NCBI GenBank assembly: GCA_031772625.1
Contig: CM062814.1
Location: forward strand, 824,856,757 to 824,920,756
DNA length: 64,000 nt
From: Pinus tabuliformis
Lineage: Eukaryota > Streptophyta > Pinopsida > Pinales > Pinaceae
Direction: 5' to 3'
In this document: in pieces, positions 53,471-63,858 of the stretch
Layout of the letters: every line of letters begins with the position of its first letter
Position numbering within the stretch: position 1 is the first letter of the stretch
Translations under genes and position numbers: made by a program
The notes under the pieces: model-generated
Databases searched by the model: none
Told to the model about the DNA's origin: nothing
Seen by the model: the letters and a program-made list of their open reading frames with translations, nothing else

Positions 53471-56400
53471 TGTTGTCGCGCAGATTGACACGACAACGCT
53501 CAGACCGGGGGCTGTCACTCTGATCCCCGATCCCTCCGTTTAAGCCTGTCTCCCGCGGCTAAGGGGGGTAGACCCTGTGAGATGATGAGACCAACTGTCA
53601 ACCAGTTGGTTGGGAGACACGAGACACGATCAAGATAAGCACTAAAATGATTTGATCAATTGAGCAGACCAGTGCCTTAAGAGATTGTTATTAAAACGAT
53701 TACTTGTTAGATGATGTAGAAAAATAAACCGTGAACAACAATCATTTGTCATCAAAGGCATCAGCTAAAACACAATGCTTTAAGAATAACCAAAACGATA
53801 TCCAGCAACTGAAAGCTTCGAAAAGATAAATGCTTTAAACCACCACGAGAATCCTAAACCATTAACTAGATATCATATTCGCATCTCGACTTGAAAAAAA
53901 TCAGATCTCAGCATGAAAGATATCACATGAAAAACCACTGAAACTGGCAAAACTAATTTTCCACAAAATTTTAATATTTTTTTAAATTTTTTAAATCTTT
54001 TTTAAATTTTTTATTTTTCAATATTATAAAAATGAAAATAAAAAATCTAAAAATTTAAAATTTAAAATCTATTCTAAAACTAAACTATTTTAAAAATAAA
54101 ACTAAATCTAAATTAATTTAAATAAATCCTTTTTTATTTTTTATTTTTTATTTTATTTTCATATAATAAAAATCTATAAAAAAAAACAAAACTATTAAAA
54201 TCTAAAAATTTAAAATAAAAATTAAACCAAAGTCTAACTAAACTAAAATCTAATGACTAAATATTAAAAACTATTTTAAAATAAAAAAAAAACAAAACTA
54301 TACAATTTTTAAATCTAAACCTAAAACTTAAATAAAAGTCAAAATACGTCTACGCCATTAACATCAAACGCATGGAAATTTAACCGAAACTATACGCTAA
54401 GATCAAAATTGGAAATATAACTACGTGAATGCCCTCAAGGAAAAATTACGAAACTATATAACCCTGCATATTTTCGAATATGGCATAGCACATTTTTTTT
54501 TATGACAGCGTAATGGAAAACACTGTGTCCACTTACCTGACCCGGTAGGCTTGAGTACGCGCAGAGAAACTGTGAATCGATTTTACCATAGTCGCATACC
54601 AGCGTCCGCCAATAATATCTTAGCCTGCGTAAATTCCGAAGAGACAATGCGGGCCGAGAAAAACCTGGTTCAACGGAGCTGCTGCCAACGTATAACCTCT
54701 GAAAGCTTGCGGGTGAAATATTAAGTTTGAAGATGCCCCTTTCGAATTTTTTCCTGACGAAATTCTGAATGGAAACCTCGACAGAGCTCGGATGTTACAG
54801 GGACCACATTTCTATCGAATCTGGGATATCTCCGGGCGTAACACTTGATGCAGTGCGTGAGTCGAAGAATTTTTCAAACTTTCTACTCGGCCAATGCCTA
54901 GGGCGATTTCATTTGAGTTCATTCAATGGAGGAAGACACGCTTTCAGTAGTCCCGACGATTCTGCCATTCAACGCATCTATCGGTCAAGGTTTTAGAGCT
55001 CGTTCGGCTTTATCCACGCTTCTGATATGTAACTAGAGACAGATATAATATTTGCTGGCTGAGCAGCTGCAAAACAAAAAATAAAACCCTAATGTTAAAT
55101 CTGCATAAAGCAAAAGATTGAAACCCTAGGACAGCTAATTAATGTACAGATTTGGCTCCTTAACAGCCAGATTCAGCAATGAGCATAGGAATATTTTAAA
55201 TAAATGAAGATTTCAAGTTTTTTCACTCTGAAGAACTTCAGAAGATCTCTCTTGCAACTTAGAAAATTAAACTAAATGATAGACCCAAGATCAAATCCAA
55301 CTGGGCTCAGCAAAAAGTGCTTGCGGGAGTTGGTTGGTTCAGCCGAGAACTTCCCCTAACGCCCACCAAATCTTCTTCAATAAGGGTTTTTTCTGCACAG
55401 CTCAGAACAACCATCAGTAAAGAGGGCAAAAATGCTGCTAGATTTCAGGAAGTAATGGAGATACCCGCCATTACTTCAGAAACCCTAACAGCACTCAAAC
55501 CCTAGCATGTGAACAAGATACCTGTGCTCACAATACTCTACAAAAAAGCTATTATTAACGGCTGAAAATAACATATGCAGAAAATTAAACAATCTCACAG
55601 CATTTCAAGAGAGTAACACCAGCAAGATATGGACCCCAAAGTCTTCTTTTATTAACCAGAAATAGATTTACAAGAGAGCTTCTTCAGTCTTAGACTCACA
55701 GATCTTCCAATCCATCCTCTGAAAATGACCCCTAGCACCCTACTTAAAGGAAATGCCTCCAACGGCTAGTTCGAGTGATCCATGCTGAAATGATCTCGAC
55801 CGTTGATGAGGATCAAGACATCTCTTGATCTCATCCGTCGATTCATTAAAAAATAATATTTTACATGCATTCACTTAAAATATTATTATTTTATTAGTTA
55901 GGGTTTTTGCTTTATTTTTTAATTTTTTATTAATTTTTTATTTATTTTAATCATTTTAAAATGGATCACCGAACTAAGCCTTCGGAAACATCACCTAGGA
56001 CCTAGGACTTAGGACTCATGAGGGGATTTAAAACATTTTTCGACCCTCAAGACACATTACATCATGACATTTACAAATTTACATCTTAAGGGGACGAACC
56101 CGCTTAATACAGACCCTCACAAATCACCCAGTTCTGCGACACAACTATAATCTAGCAGATTAACACACTAGGATTCTCATAAAGTGCTAATGACAAAATG
56201 CATCCCGGCTTTGGGGTCAGGTTTGAAGGAAAACTCTGCCGATCATGGATCGGTGAGACGAAAAACCTTCCGGGACGTAGATTACCATCAGAAAGTTAGG
56301 TCCACCTAGGCAATTTACATACACGACTCATGTCTGCTAAGATTATTTACAATTTATACATGCAGACTGGGTTTACAATCAAAATGATTAAGCTGTTGAT

Positions 56401-56499
56401 GACTGCAGGATGGCACGGACACGCTGGTCAGGTGATGCCCCTTTTTGCAAAGAAAAAGGGGGGTGTACTGCATGGGTAGTTGACCAGTAGAGGTCAACA
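53471..56499 (-). repeat. 3' LTR of element 4 (3029 bp)
   Basis: Nearly the same as 58476-61501. It contains A/T-rich tracts at 53960-54350 and 55860-55970, and the hairpin at 53547-53619. Frames within it (54769-54996, 54435-54647) have no recognisable domain and do not correspond to those in element 3. Confidence 0.88.
53547..53619. other. Inverted-repeat hairpin near the LTR edge (element 4, left LTR)
   Basis: TGTCTCCC (53547) pairs with GGGAGACA (53612). The inner CCAACTGTCAACCAGTTGG is at 53591-53609. It is the counterpart of the hairpin in element 3; the loop change CG to AA leaves the stem intact. Confidence 0.72.
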
Positions 56500-56744
56500 T
56501 TTGGCTCTACTTGGGGACACGTTGCTGCTTGCAGGAATGTGAGAATCCAGAATCTGCATCCATACAACACAAAAATAAGTAGCGTCCATCCAAAAATCAT
56601 CATATACATTAAGCACAAGAAAGATAAAAGCTCTTCATTTATTAACTAATCTAGAAAAGCAAATCTAATCCTAAAACAGAAATAAAAATGCGGAAAAAAC
56701 AAGGAGTAGGGTTAGAAATACGATACAAAAGATGCCCCATGGCA
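56500..56744 (-). other. Element 4 segment between gag and 3' LTR
   Basis: About 245 noncoding bases. The minus strand ends CCCCAAGTAGAGCCAAA before the LTR, a weak polypurine tract matching element 3. Confidence 0.6.
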
Positions 56745-58115
56745 TCAGATGTGTTCAATATAGTGCATACTGAGCATTTGCCTGCTTTCAGGCAAATCTG
56801 TCGGCTGCTTGTCGGATGTGCCATGTCCAATTTTGCATATGGTAGGACTTTTTCCTATCCGAAAATCAAGCTGCTCACGGCCGTCTGATGCGTCAAATCT
56901 TCTTCTTATTTTCTTTCTCTTGCGCTTTTTCTTTCTGGCAGGTTGAATTACTGATGATCTGGTACTTTCTGTTTCAAAACTATCAGATGAAGTGTGTAAG
57001 ATATGCATGCTAAGTCTTTTTGTGTCTTGCATCTGATTTTTATCGTTTTTAAGTTTATCTGGATCATCTTCAATTAACCACCTAATGACCTCCTCATAAT
57101 AAGATGGAACTTGTTGCAGCAAATGAGAAGGCTCCTGGTTTCTCTTATCATCTGACCATTGTTGAATCTTTTGAACTTGTATTCTAATGGCATCCATCTG
57201 ACTAGAGCATTCATCCCTTATAGCACTGATTTGTATGGCATGGTGTTCTTGCATGTGTTTTATTACTTTGTCATTCTTTTCCTTTATGTCCATCAAGCAA
57301 TGCTGCATGAAATTTATTTCTTCTTTATGATTCGCTTGCATGTCAGCCAACTGATTGTTATGATTGAACGTCATAGAGTCAATTTCCCTATCATGATCAG
57401 CTTTCATGATCACCATATTTTCCTCTAAGACTGACATCTTGCTTTGCATGCTTCTAATTTCTGTTTCATATTTAATTTTCATGGCCTCAATTTCCTTAGC
57501 ATGCTGATTTTGTGTGACCTCCAACTCCCTATTACGTTTTTCCAGGTGGGTGCATAAAGTTTTAACATCATTGATAAGACTAGTTTGATTGCTTTCCATA
57601 TTTCTTACCAGCATCATTAGATCTTGTATAATTTGCTTTTGTTCTTCCCTTTCACTATTATTTGTCCCTGATTTTCCACTATGATGATCTGCAATATTTC
57701 TGGTTAATGACACATTCTGATCTTGAAAACTTTCTTCAACAGCTGGATTTTTTACAAGATTACTTTCTTTCGTTTGCACAATTTTAGAGGTAGAAGGCAA
57801 GCTGTTTGGACTATCATATCTATCTTTAAAAGCATTGAGAATGTCTTGTAAAGAAGTGAAAAAATCATTAGGAAAATTATTAAACCAATTCAAGGCATCA
57901 CCCTCTAAAGAATGGACAAATAGATGCATCTTGAAATCTTCATGATTATATTGAGGAAATCTACAATATAAGATCATTACACAAGTAAACATGTTTAAAT
58001 GCTGTCTAACAGTGACCGAATCACCACCCGAGAACTTAAATAATTTAGAAATGGCCTCTTTCGGAAGATCATGGAGATTATCAGTAAAATGACATGGTTT
58101 ACATGAATAATCCAT
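56745..58115 (-). CDS. gag: Coiled-coil Gag-like protein of element 4 (456 aa)
   Basis: The frame opens at 58115 (MDYSCKPCHFTD), 335 bases after the primer site. Residues about 20-100 form a Retrotrans_gag domain, with FSGGDSVTVRQHL and FVHSLEGDALNWFNNFP. Residues 155-320 are a coiled coil rich in Met, His, Glu and Ile (EIEAMKIKYETEIRSMQSKM). Residues 393-406 are strongly basic (ARKKKRKRKKIRRR). The last 45 residues have no known domain. No CCHC knuckle, protease or pol is present; nucleic-acid binding may be done by the basic stretch. It probably builds a particle that borrows enzymes from another element. Confidence 0.88.
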   Translation of the reverse strand: MDYSCKPCHFTDNLHDLPKEAISKLFKFSGGDSVTVRQHLNMFTCVMILYCRFPQYNHEDFKMHLFVHSLEGDALNWFNNFPNDFFTSLQDILNAFKDRYDSPNSLPSTSKIVQTKESNLVKNPAVEESFQDQNVSLTRNIADHHSGKSGTNNSEREEQKQIIQDLMMLVRNMESNQTSLINDVKTLCTHLEKRNRELEVTQNQHAKEIEAMKIKYETEIRSMQSKMSVLEENMVIMKADHDREIDSMTFNHNNQLADMQANHKEEINFMQHCLMDIKEKNDKVIKHMQEHHAIQISAIRDECSSQMDAIRIQVQKIQQWSDDKRNQEPSHLLQQVPSYYEEVIRWLIEDDPDKLKNDKNQMQDTKRLSMHILHTSSDSFETESTRSSVIQPARKKKRKRKKIRRRFDASDGREQLDFRIGKSPTICKIGHGTSDKQPTDLPESRQMLSMHYIEHI

Positions 58116-58452
58116 GATGAACAGTAAGGGATCAAATGGATGATAGAAAGAGATTTCTGCTCAAGAAAATTAAGAGATGAAAGAAGTGGAGTCGCCACTT
58201 GAACAATGAATCTGATTCTAGGATCCAAAAAGTAACCACAAGCAGATATGAGGAAAGCTTCTTGTCTGGGAAGAATGAGAAAGTGGAGTCGCCACCCAAA
58301 CAAGAAACAAACCGAAGAGATGCTACTGATATGGCGAAAAATAAGGCAATAAAAGATCCAAATGATAACCCAAAAGGTTGAATTTGCCAGCTCAAAATGA
58401 GAGATGAGAAAGATAAGAAGGTGAATGTCGATGAAACATCGAGAACAAAGTG
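58116..58452 (-). other. Leader of element 4
   Basis: About 335 bases between primer site and Gag start. GTGGAGTCGCCAC occurs at about 58188 and 58284 as in element 3. The rest is A-rich without coding potential. Confidence 0.5.
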
Positions 58453-58470
58453 TCCCCAGCAACGGCGCCA
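58453..58470 (-). other. tRNA-Asp primer binding site of element 4
   Basis: The plus strand reads TCCCCAGCAACGGCGCCA, one change (A for G) from the tRNA-Asp 3' end seen in element 3, five bases from the LTR. Confidence 0.87.
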
Positions 58471-58475
58471 AAAAA

Positions 58476-59266
58476 TGTTGTCGCGCAGATTGACACGACA
58501 ACGCTCAGACCGGGGGCTGTCACTCTGATCCCTGATCCCTCCGTTTAAGCCTGTCTCCCGCGGCTAAGGGGGGTAGACCCTGTGAGATGATGAGACCAAC
58601 TGTCAACCAGTTGGTTGGGAGACACGAGACACGATCAAGATAAGCACTAAAATGATTTGATCAATTGAGCAGACCAGTGCCTTAAGAGATTGTTATTAAA
58701 ACGATTACTTGTTAGATGATGTAGAAAAATAAACCGTGAACAACAATCATTTGTCATCAAAGGCATCAGCTAAAACACAATGCTTTAAGAATAACCAAAA
58801 CGATATCCAGCAACTGAAAGCTTCGAAAAGATAAATGCTTTAAACCACCACGAGAATCCTAAACCATTAACTAGATATCATATTCGCATCTCGACTTGAA
58901 AAAATTCAGATCTCAGCATGAAAGATATAACATGAAAAACCACTGAAACTGGCAAAACTAATTTTAAATTTTAATATTTTTTTAAATTTTTTAAATCTTT
59001 TTTCAATTTTATATTTTTCAATATTATAAAAATGAAAATAAAAAATCTAAAAATTTAAAATTTAAAATCTATTCTAAAACTAAACTATTTTAAAAATAAA
59101 ACTAAATCTAAATTAATTTAAATAAATCCTTTTTTATTTTTTATTTTATTTTCATATAATAAAAATCTATAAAAAAACAAAACTATTAAAATCTAAAAAT
59201 TTAAAATAAAAATTAAACCAAAGTCTAACCAAACTAAAAACTAATGACTAAATATTAAAAAAACTA

Positions 59267-59297
<31 letters not shown>

Positions 59298-61501
59298 TAC
59301 AATTTTTAAATCTAGACCTAAAACTTAAATAAAAGTCAAAATACGTCTACGCCATTAACATCAAACGCATGGAAATTTAACCGAAACTATACGCTAAGAT
59401 CAAAATTGGAAATATAACTACGTGAATGCCCTCAAGAAAAAATTACGAAACTGTATAACCCTGCATATTTTCGAATATGGCATAGCACATTTTTTCCTTT
59501 TTTATGACAGCGTAATGGAAAACACTGCGTCCACTTACCTGACCCGGTAGGCTTGAGTACGCGCAGAGAAACTGTGAATCGATTTTACCATAGTCGCATA
59601 CCAGCGTCCGCCAATAATATCTTAGCCTGCGTAAATTCTGAAGAGACAATGCGGGCCGAGAAAAACCTAGTTCGACGGAGCTGCTGCCAACGTATAACCT
59701 CTGAAAGCTTGCGGGTGAAATATTAAGTTTGAAGATGCCCCTTTCGAATTTTTTCCTGATGAAATTCTGAATGGAAACCTCGACAGAGCTCGGATGTTAC
59801 AGGGACCACATTTCTATCAAATCTGGGATATCTCCGGGCATAACACTTGATGCAGTGCGTGAGTCGAAGAATTTTTCAAACGTTCTACTCGGCCAATGCC
59901 TAGGGCGATTTCATTTGAGTTCATTCAATGGAGGAAGACACGCTTTCAGTAGTCCCGACGATTCTGCCATTCAACGCATCTATCGGTCAAGGTTTTAGAG
60001 CTCGTTCGGCTTTATCCACGCTTCTGATATGTAACTAGAGACAGATCTAATCTTTGCTGGCTGAGCAGCTGCAAAACAAAAAATAAAACCCTAATGTTAA
60101 ATCTGCATAAAGCAAAAGATTGAAACCCTAGGACAGCTAATTAATGTACAGATTTGGCTCCTTAACAGCCAGATTCCGCAATGAGCATAGGAATATTTTA
60201 AATAAATGAAGATTTCAAGTTTTTTCACTCTGAAGAACTTCAGAAGATCTCTCTTGCAACTTAGAAAATTAAACTAAATGATAGACCCAAGATCAAATCC
60301 AACTGGGCTCAGCAAAAAATGCTTGCGGGAGTTGGCTGGTTCAGCCGAGAACTTCCCCTAACGCCCACCAAATCTTCTTCAATAAGGGTTTTTTCTGCAC
60401 AGCTCAGAACAACCATCAGTAAAGAGGGCAAAAATGCTGCTAGATTTCAGGAAGTAATGGAGATACCTGCCATTACTTCAGAAACCCTAACAGCACTCAA
60501 ACCCTAGCTTGTGAACAAGATACCTGTGCTCACAATACTCTACAAAAAAGCTATTATTAACGGCTGAAAATAACATATGCAGAAAATTAAACAATCTCAC
60601 AGCATTTCAAGAGAGTAACACCAGCAAGATATGGACCCCAAAGTCTTCTTTTATTAACCAGAAACAGATTTACAAGAGAGCTTCTTCAGTCTTAGACTCA
60701 CAGATCTTCCAATCCATCCTCTGAAAATGACCCCTAGCACCCTACTTAAAGGAAATGCCTCCAACGGCTAGTTCGAGTGATCCATGCTGAAATGATCTTG
60801 ACCGTTGATGAGGATCAAGACATCTCTTGATCTCATCCGTCGATTTATTAAAAAATAATATTTTACATGCATTCACTTAAAATATTATTATTTTATTAGT
60901 TAGGGTTTTTGCTTTATTTTTTAATTTTTTATTATTTTTTTATTTATTTTAATCATTTTAAAATGGATCACCGAACTAAGCCTTCGGAAACATCACCTAG
61001 TACCTAGGACTTAGGACTCATGAGGGGATTTAAAACATTTTTCGACCCTCAAGACACATTACATCATGACATTTACAAATTTACATCTTAAGGGGACGAA
61101 CCCACTTAATACAGACCCTCACAAATCACCCAGTTCTGCGACACAACTATAATCTAGCAGATTAACACACTAGGATTCTCCTAAAGTTCTAATGACAAAA
61201 TGCATCCCGGCTTTGGGGTCAGGTTTGAAGGAAAACTCTGCCGATCATGGATCGGTGAGACGAAAAACCTTCCGGGACGTAGATTACCATCCAAAAGTTA
61301 GGTCCACCTAGGCAATTTACATACACGACTCATGTCTGCTAAGATTATTTACAATTTATACATGCAGACTGGGTTTACAATCAAAATGATTAAGCTGCTG
61401 ATGACTGCAGGATGGCACGGACACGCTGGTCAGGTGCTGCCCCTTTTTGCAAAGAAAAAGGGGGGTGTACTGCATGGGTAGTTGACCAGTAGAGGTCAAC
61501 A
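58476..61501 (-). repeat. 5' LTR of element 4 (3026 bp)
   Basis: Begins TGTTGTCGCGCAGATTG and ends GGTCAACA on the plus strand. It carries the hairpin at 58552-58624 and is almost the same as the left LTR, apart from homopolymer lengths and scattered substitutions. Confidence 0.88.
58552..58624. other. Inverted-repeat hairpin in U5 of element 4 (5' LTR)
   Basis: Outer arms TGTCTCCC (58552) and GGGAGACA (58617) enclose CCAACTG...CAGTTGG at about 58596-58614. It has the same position relative to the primer site as in element 3. Confidence 0.72.
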
Positions 61502-61506
61502 AGATG

Positions 61507-61969
61507 ATTCCAAGAAACTTTGACTTCTTTTCTTCCTCTGTTCGTCCTTCTAACTCTTCTTCTCCTTTGTTATTGCAGATCGAACTTGATGATGAGTGAG
61601 TGTGCCAAATGAAGTCGAGCTACTTGTATTTATAGCCTTTTTGAGGGGTCGAATAGCCCTCCCTTAAGCCAACTTGTCCTTGACTAGGGCCAATTTGGTC
61701 TTGGAGGAATAAATGGTTTTTTCTTGACAAAATAAATATTTTCCTTTTATTACTATGAGTCCAAATGGGACTATAATACATAACATAAATTCTTTTTTGT
61801 CCTAGAAATACCTAGAAGCACGAAGAACATGCTTTTGACCTAGACTTGAGCATGAAACCCATGCTTTACATAAAATAAAATTTTTCTTTTCTTTCTTTAT
61901 ACAAAGTATACAATGTCATGATTACAAATAGGTCATTATGAAGACCAAACCTAGTTACAATTTCCAACA
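61507..61969 (-). repeat. 5' LTR of element G, right part
   Basis: Resumes after the duplicated AGATG and matches 41921-42377 of the 3' LTR, ending AATTTCCAACA. The TATA-like ATTTATAGCC is at about 61629. The next bases CCTCT are the right target duplication of G. Confidence 0.87.
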
Positions 61970-62809
61970 CCTCTACCCATACTCGACTGTGCCGCGCAAA
62001 TACCTTAATATGTGCCTTGCTGCTGTGCAGTGCACTCTCTTAGGTCTTACCATAAACTAAGTGTGTTGACCGCGAAGCAAATATCTGGCCTGTTGTTGAC
62101 TAGATACATGAGGGAACTGATGAGGTGTCTATACAAGGTTGGGTCAACATCCTTGTCCTTTGATGCATCGATGTTCCTCTAGTTTGTAATCATAGGCATG
62201 GACATAGGCCTACAGTCCCGCATCCTGAATCTCTTCAGAATTTTTGTAGTATATCTCGCTTGACCAAGGAAAATCTCCTTGCCCCTCTGCCATACTTCTA
62301 GGCCTAGGAAGTAATGCATCAATCCCAAACCTTTCATGTCAAACTCCACTACCAAGTTCCTCTTGCAATCCTCTATTTTCCCTGATGATCCTGTCAAAAA
62401 CAGATCATCCATATATAAAACTAGGATGAGTGGCTCACCCTCTACTATTAGATAGTAAAGGTTAAACGTACGATCCACATCACTCTTAACGAATCCCATC
62501 TACTGCAAGTAGTTGTCAATCCGATCGTACCATGCCCGGGGAGCCTGTTTGAGCCCATATTGTGCTCTCTTTGGTTTGCACACATGTGTGCCCCTCTCAT
62601 GTGTCTCAAAGACCTCTAGTTGTTTGAGGTATACTTCCTCCTCTATCACCCCATACAAGAATGTTGTCTTGACATCCATCTGGTGAATCTGCCATCCCAT
62701 ATGCGCTGCTAGAGATATCATTGACCGGATGGAGGTGTATCTGGCAACTGGGGCGAAGGTCTCCTCATAGTCCATGCCTTCCTTCTATGCATACCCCTTT
62801 GCCACGATC
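61970..62809 (-). pseudogene. pol: Copia reverse transcriptase, element E/H
   Basis: The frame at 62500-62775 has DYEETFAPVARYTSIRSM, HQMDVKTTFLYG and RAQYGLKQAPRAWYDRID. A TAG at about 62500 splits it from 62179-62499, which has LILVLYMDDLFLTG (YMDD rather than YVDD) and FDMKGLGLMHYFLGLEVW. The remainder (61970-62178) carries the RT to RNase H connection, including a HILRYLRGTVEYG-like stretch, in broken frames. Just at the G target the sequence has TAG where the left duplication implies TTG. Confidence 0.82.
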
Positions 62810-63294
62810 CTAGCCTTGTACTTTTTCATGTTGTTCGCCTACATCGTACTTGATCTTATAGATCCATCGAGAGCCCACAACTAACCTATGCACAAGTCTA
62901 GGAACTACCTCCCAAACTTCGTTTGTTACGATAGAGCTACACTCCTCTACCATGACATCCACCCACACCTGATGTTGTGCGGCCTCCTGGCAGCTGGAAG
63001 GTTCAACAACTTGCGCCACTAATGCTTGATACCTGTTTGGCTTTCTGCATTCTCTCCTATTCGTCCTAGGAGCTCTTATGAACTCCTTTGCATCTCTCAG
63101 TGCCTAACAAACTTCTTTGTTGGTTTGACCACTAATGGTGGGAGGATCTACCAACTTCTCATCCTACCTCTGTTGCTCCATTTGCTGCGAACTCACAGAG
63201 TCTCATGTACCTAAGGTCGTGCTGGTACTGGTAACTGTACTAATCCTTGTGGCTGCCCTAGCTATTGTCCTTGCGATTGCCCCTATGGAAGCCC
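62810..63294 (-). pseudogene. pol: Linker between integrase and RT, element E/H
   Basis: The frame 62810-63019 reads AQVVEPSSCQEAAQHQVW and NEVWEVVPRLVHRLV, the conserved start of the copia RT region. The stretch to 63294 is a degraded low-conservation linker, with some GGxxNRRECRKPNRY-like text near 63030-63060. Confidence 0.7.
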
Positions 63295-63858
63295 TTACTG
63301 ATGGACTAATGGAGCTTCTGCTAGCTCACTCTGATCACTTGTTGACAACTCGCAAGATTTTTGGAAAGCTCTGTCCTCCATGAACTTCATATCCCTTCTC
63401 ATGGAAATCTTCTTGCTGCTCGGAATATAAATCCTGTATGCCTTTGAGGTTTCACTATACCCAACGAAGAACCCATTCTCTGCAATTTGATCTAGTTTAG
63501 TATGTTTTTCATCTAGTATATGGCAGTAGGCTATACTACCAAAGATCCTGAAGTGACTCACTTCTGGCTTCTTCCTTGAGAAGACTTCTTCTAGTGTTAT
63601 CTTTCCCAATGCCTTGTGAGGAACATTGTTTTGGATATACACCGTTGTGATGCATGCCTCTGCCCATAGGCAAATCTTGGCCATACAACATCGCTTTTGT
63701 TGCCCCAACTATAGACCTATTCTTCCACTTCACTACTCCATTTTGCTCTGGATTATATGGAGCTATCCATTCCCTTCAGTTGCCTTCCTGCGCACAAAAA
63801 TCTGTGAAGTCATTGTCAGTGCACTCCCCTCCATTATCTAAACAAAGCGTTGATTTTG
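63295..63858 (-). pseudogene. pol: Copia integrase fragment, element E/H
   Basis: The frame 63295-63708 has VYIQNNVPHKALGKITLEE, FSRKKPEVSHFRIFGS and FFVGYSETSKAYRIY, the integrase C-terminal part. Upstream, toward 63858, other frames give NGVVKWKNRSIVGATKAM, where the usual Glu reads Lys, and LDNGGECTDNDFTDF with the second catalytic Asp. The N-terminal half is not in the window or has diverged. Confidence 0.8.

Larger units (their letters stand above)
53471..61501 (-). mobile_element. Element 4: giant-LTR retrotransposon with intact coiled-coil Gag
   Basis: Direct repeats of 3029 bp (53471-56499) and 3026 bp (58476-61501) begin TGTTGTCGCGCAGATTG and end GGTCAACA. A perfect duplication AGATG flanks it (53466-53470 and 61502-61506). 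The interior of just under 2 kb holds a tRNA-Asp primer site, one open 456-codon Gag frame and no pol. The LTRs differ at few sites by eye, so the insertion is fairly young. It shares LTR edges, primer site and Gag with element 3, while much of the LTR body differs. Confidence 0.92.
41472..61969 (-). mobile_element. Element G: copia with pol but almost no gag, doubly interrupted
   Basis: LTRs of about 906 and 916 bp net (41472-42377; 53018-53470 plus 61507-61969) flank RNase H, RT, integrase and a protease/pre-integrase piece. Flanks are CCTCA (41467-41471) and CCTCT (61970-61974), a 5-bp duplication with one change. Integrase is separated from pre-integrase by a solo LTR (45629-52436), and the right LTR by element 4. 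The span of 20.5 kb shrinks to about 5.7 kb without insertions. Between primer site and protease there is room for only about 200 bases, so Gag is missing. Confidence 0.88.

Noticed and set aside
54769-54996. A 75-codon frame present in both LTRs of element 4 (also 59771-59998)
   Set aside because: Same reason: it is duplicated with the LTR, has no domain and has no counterpart in element 3.
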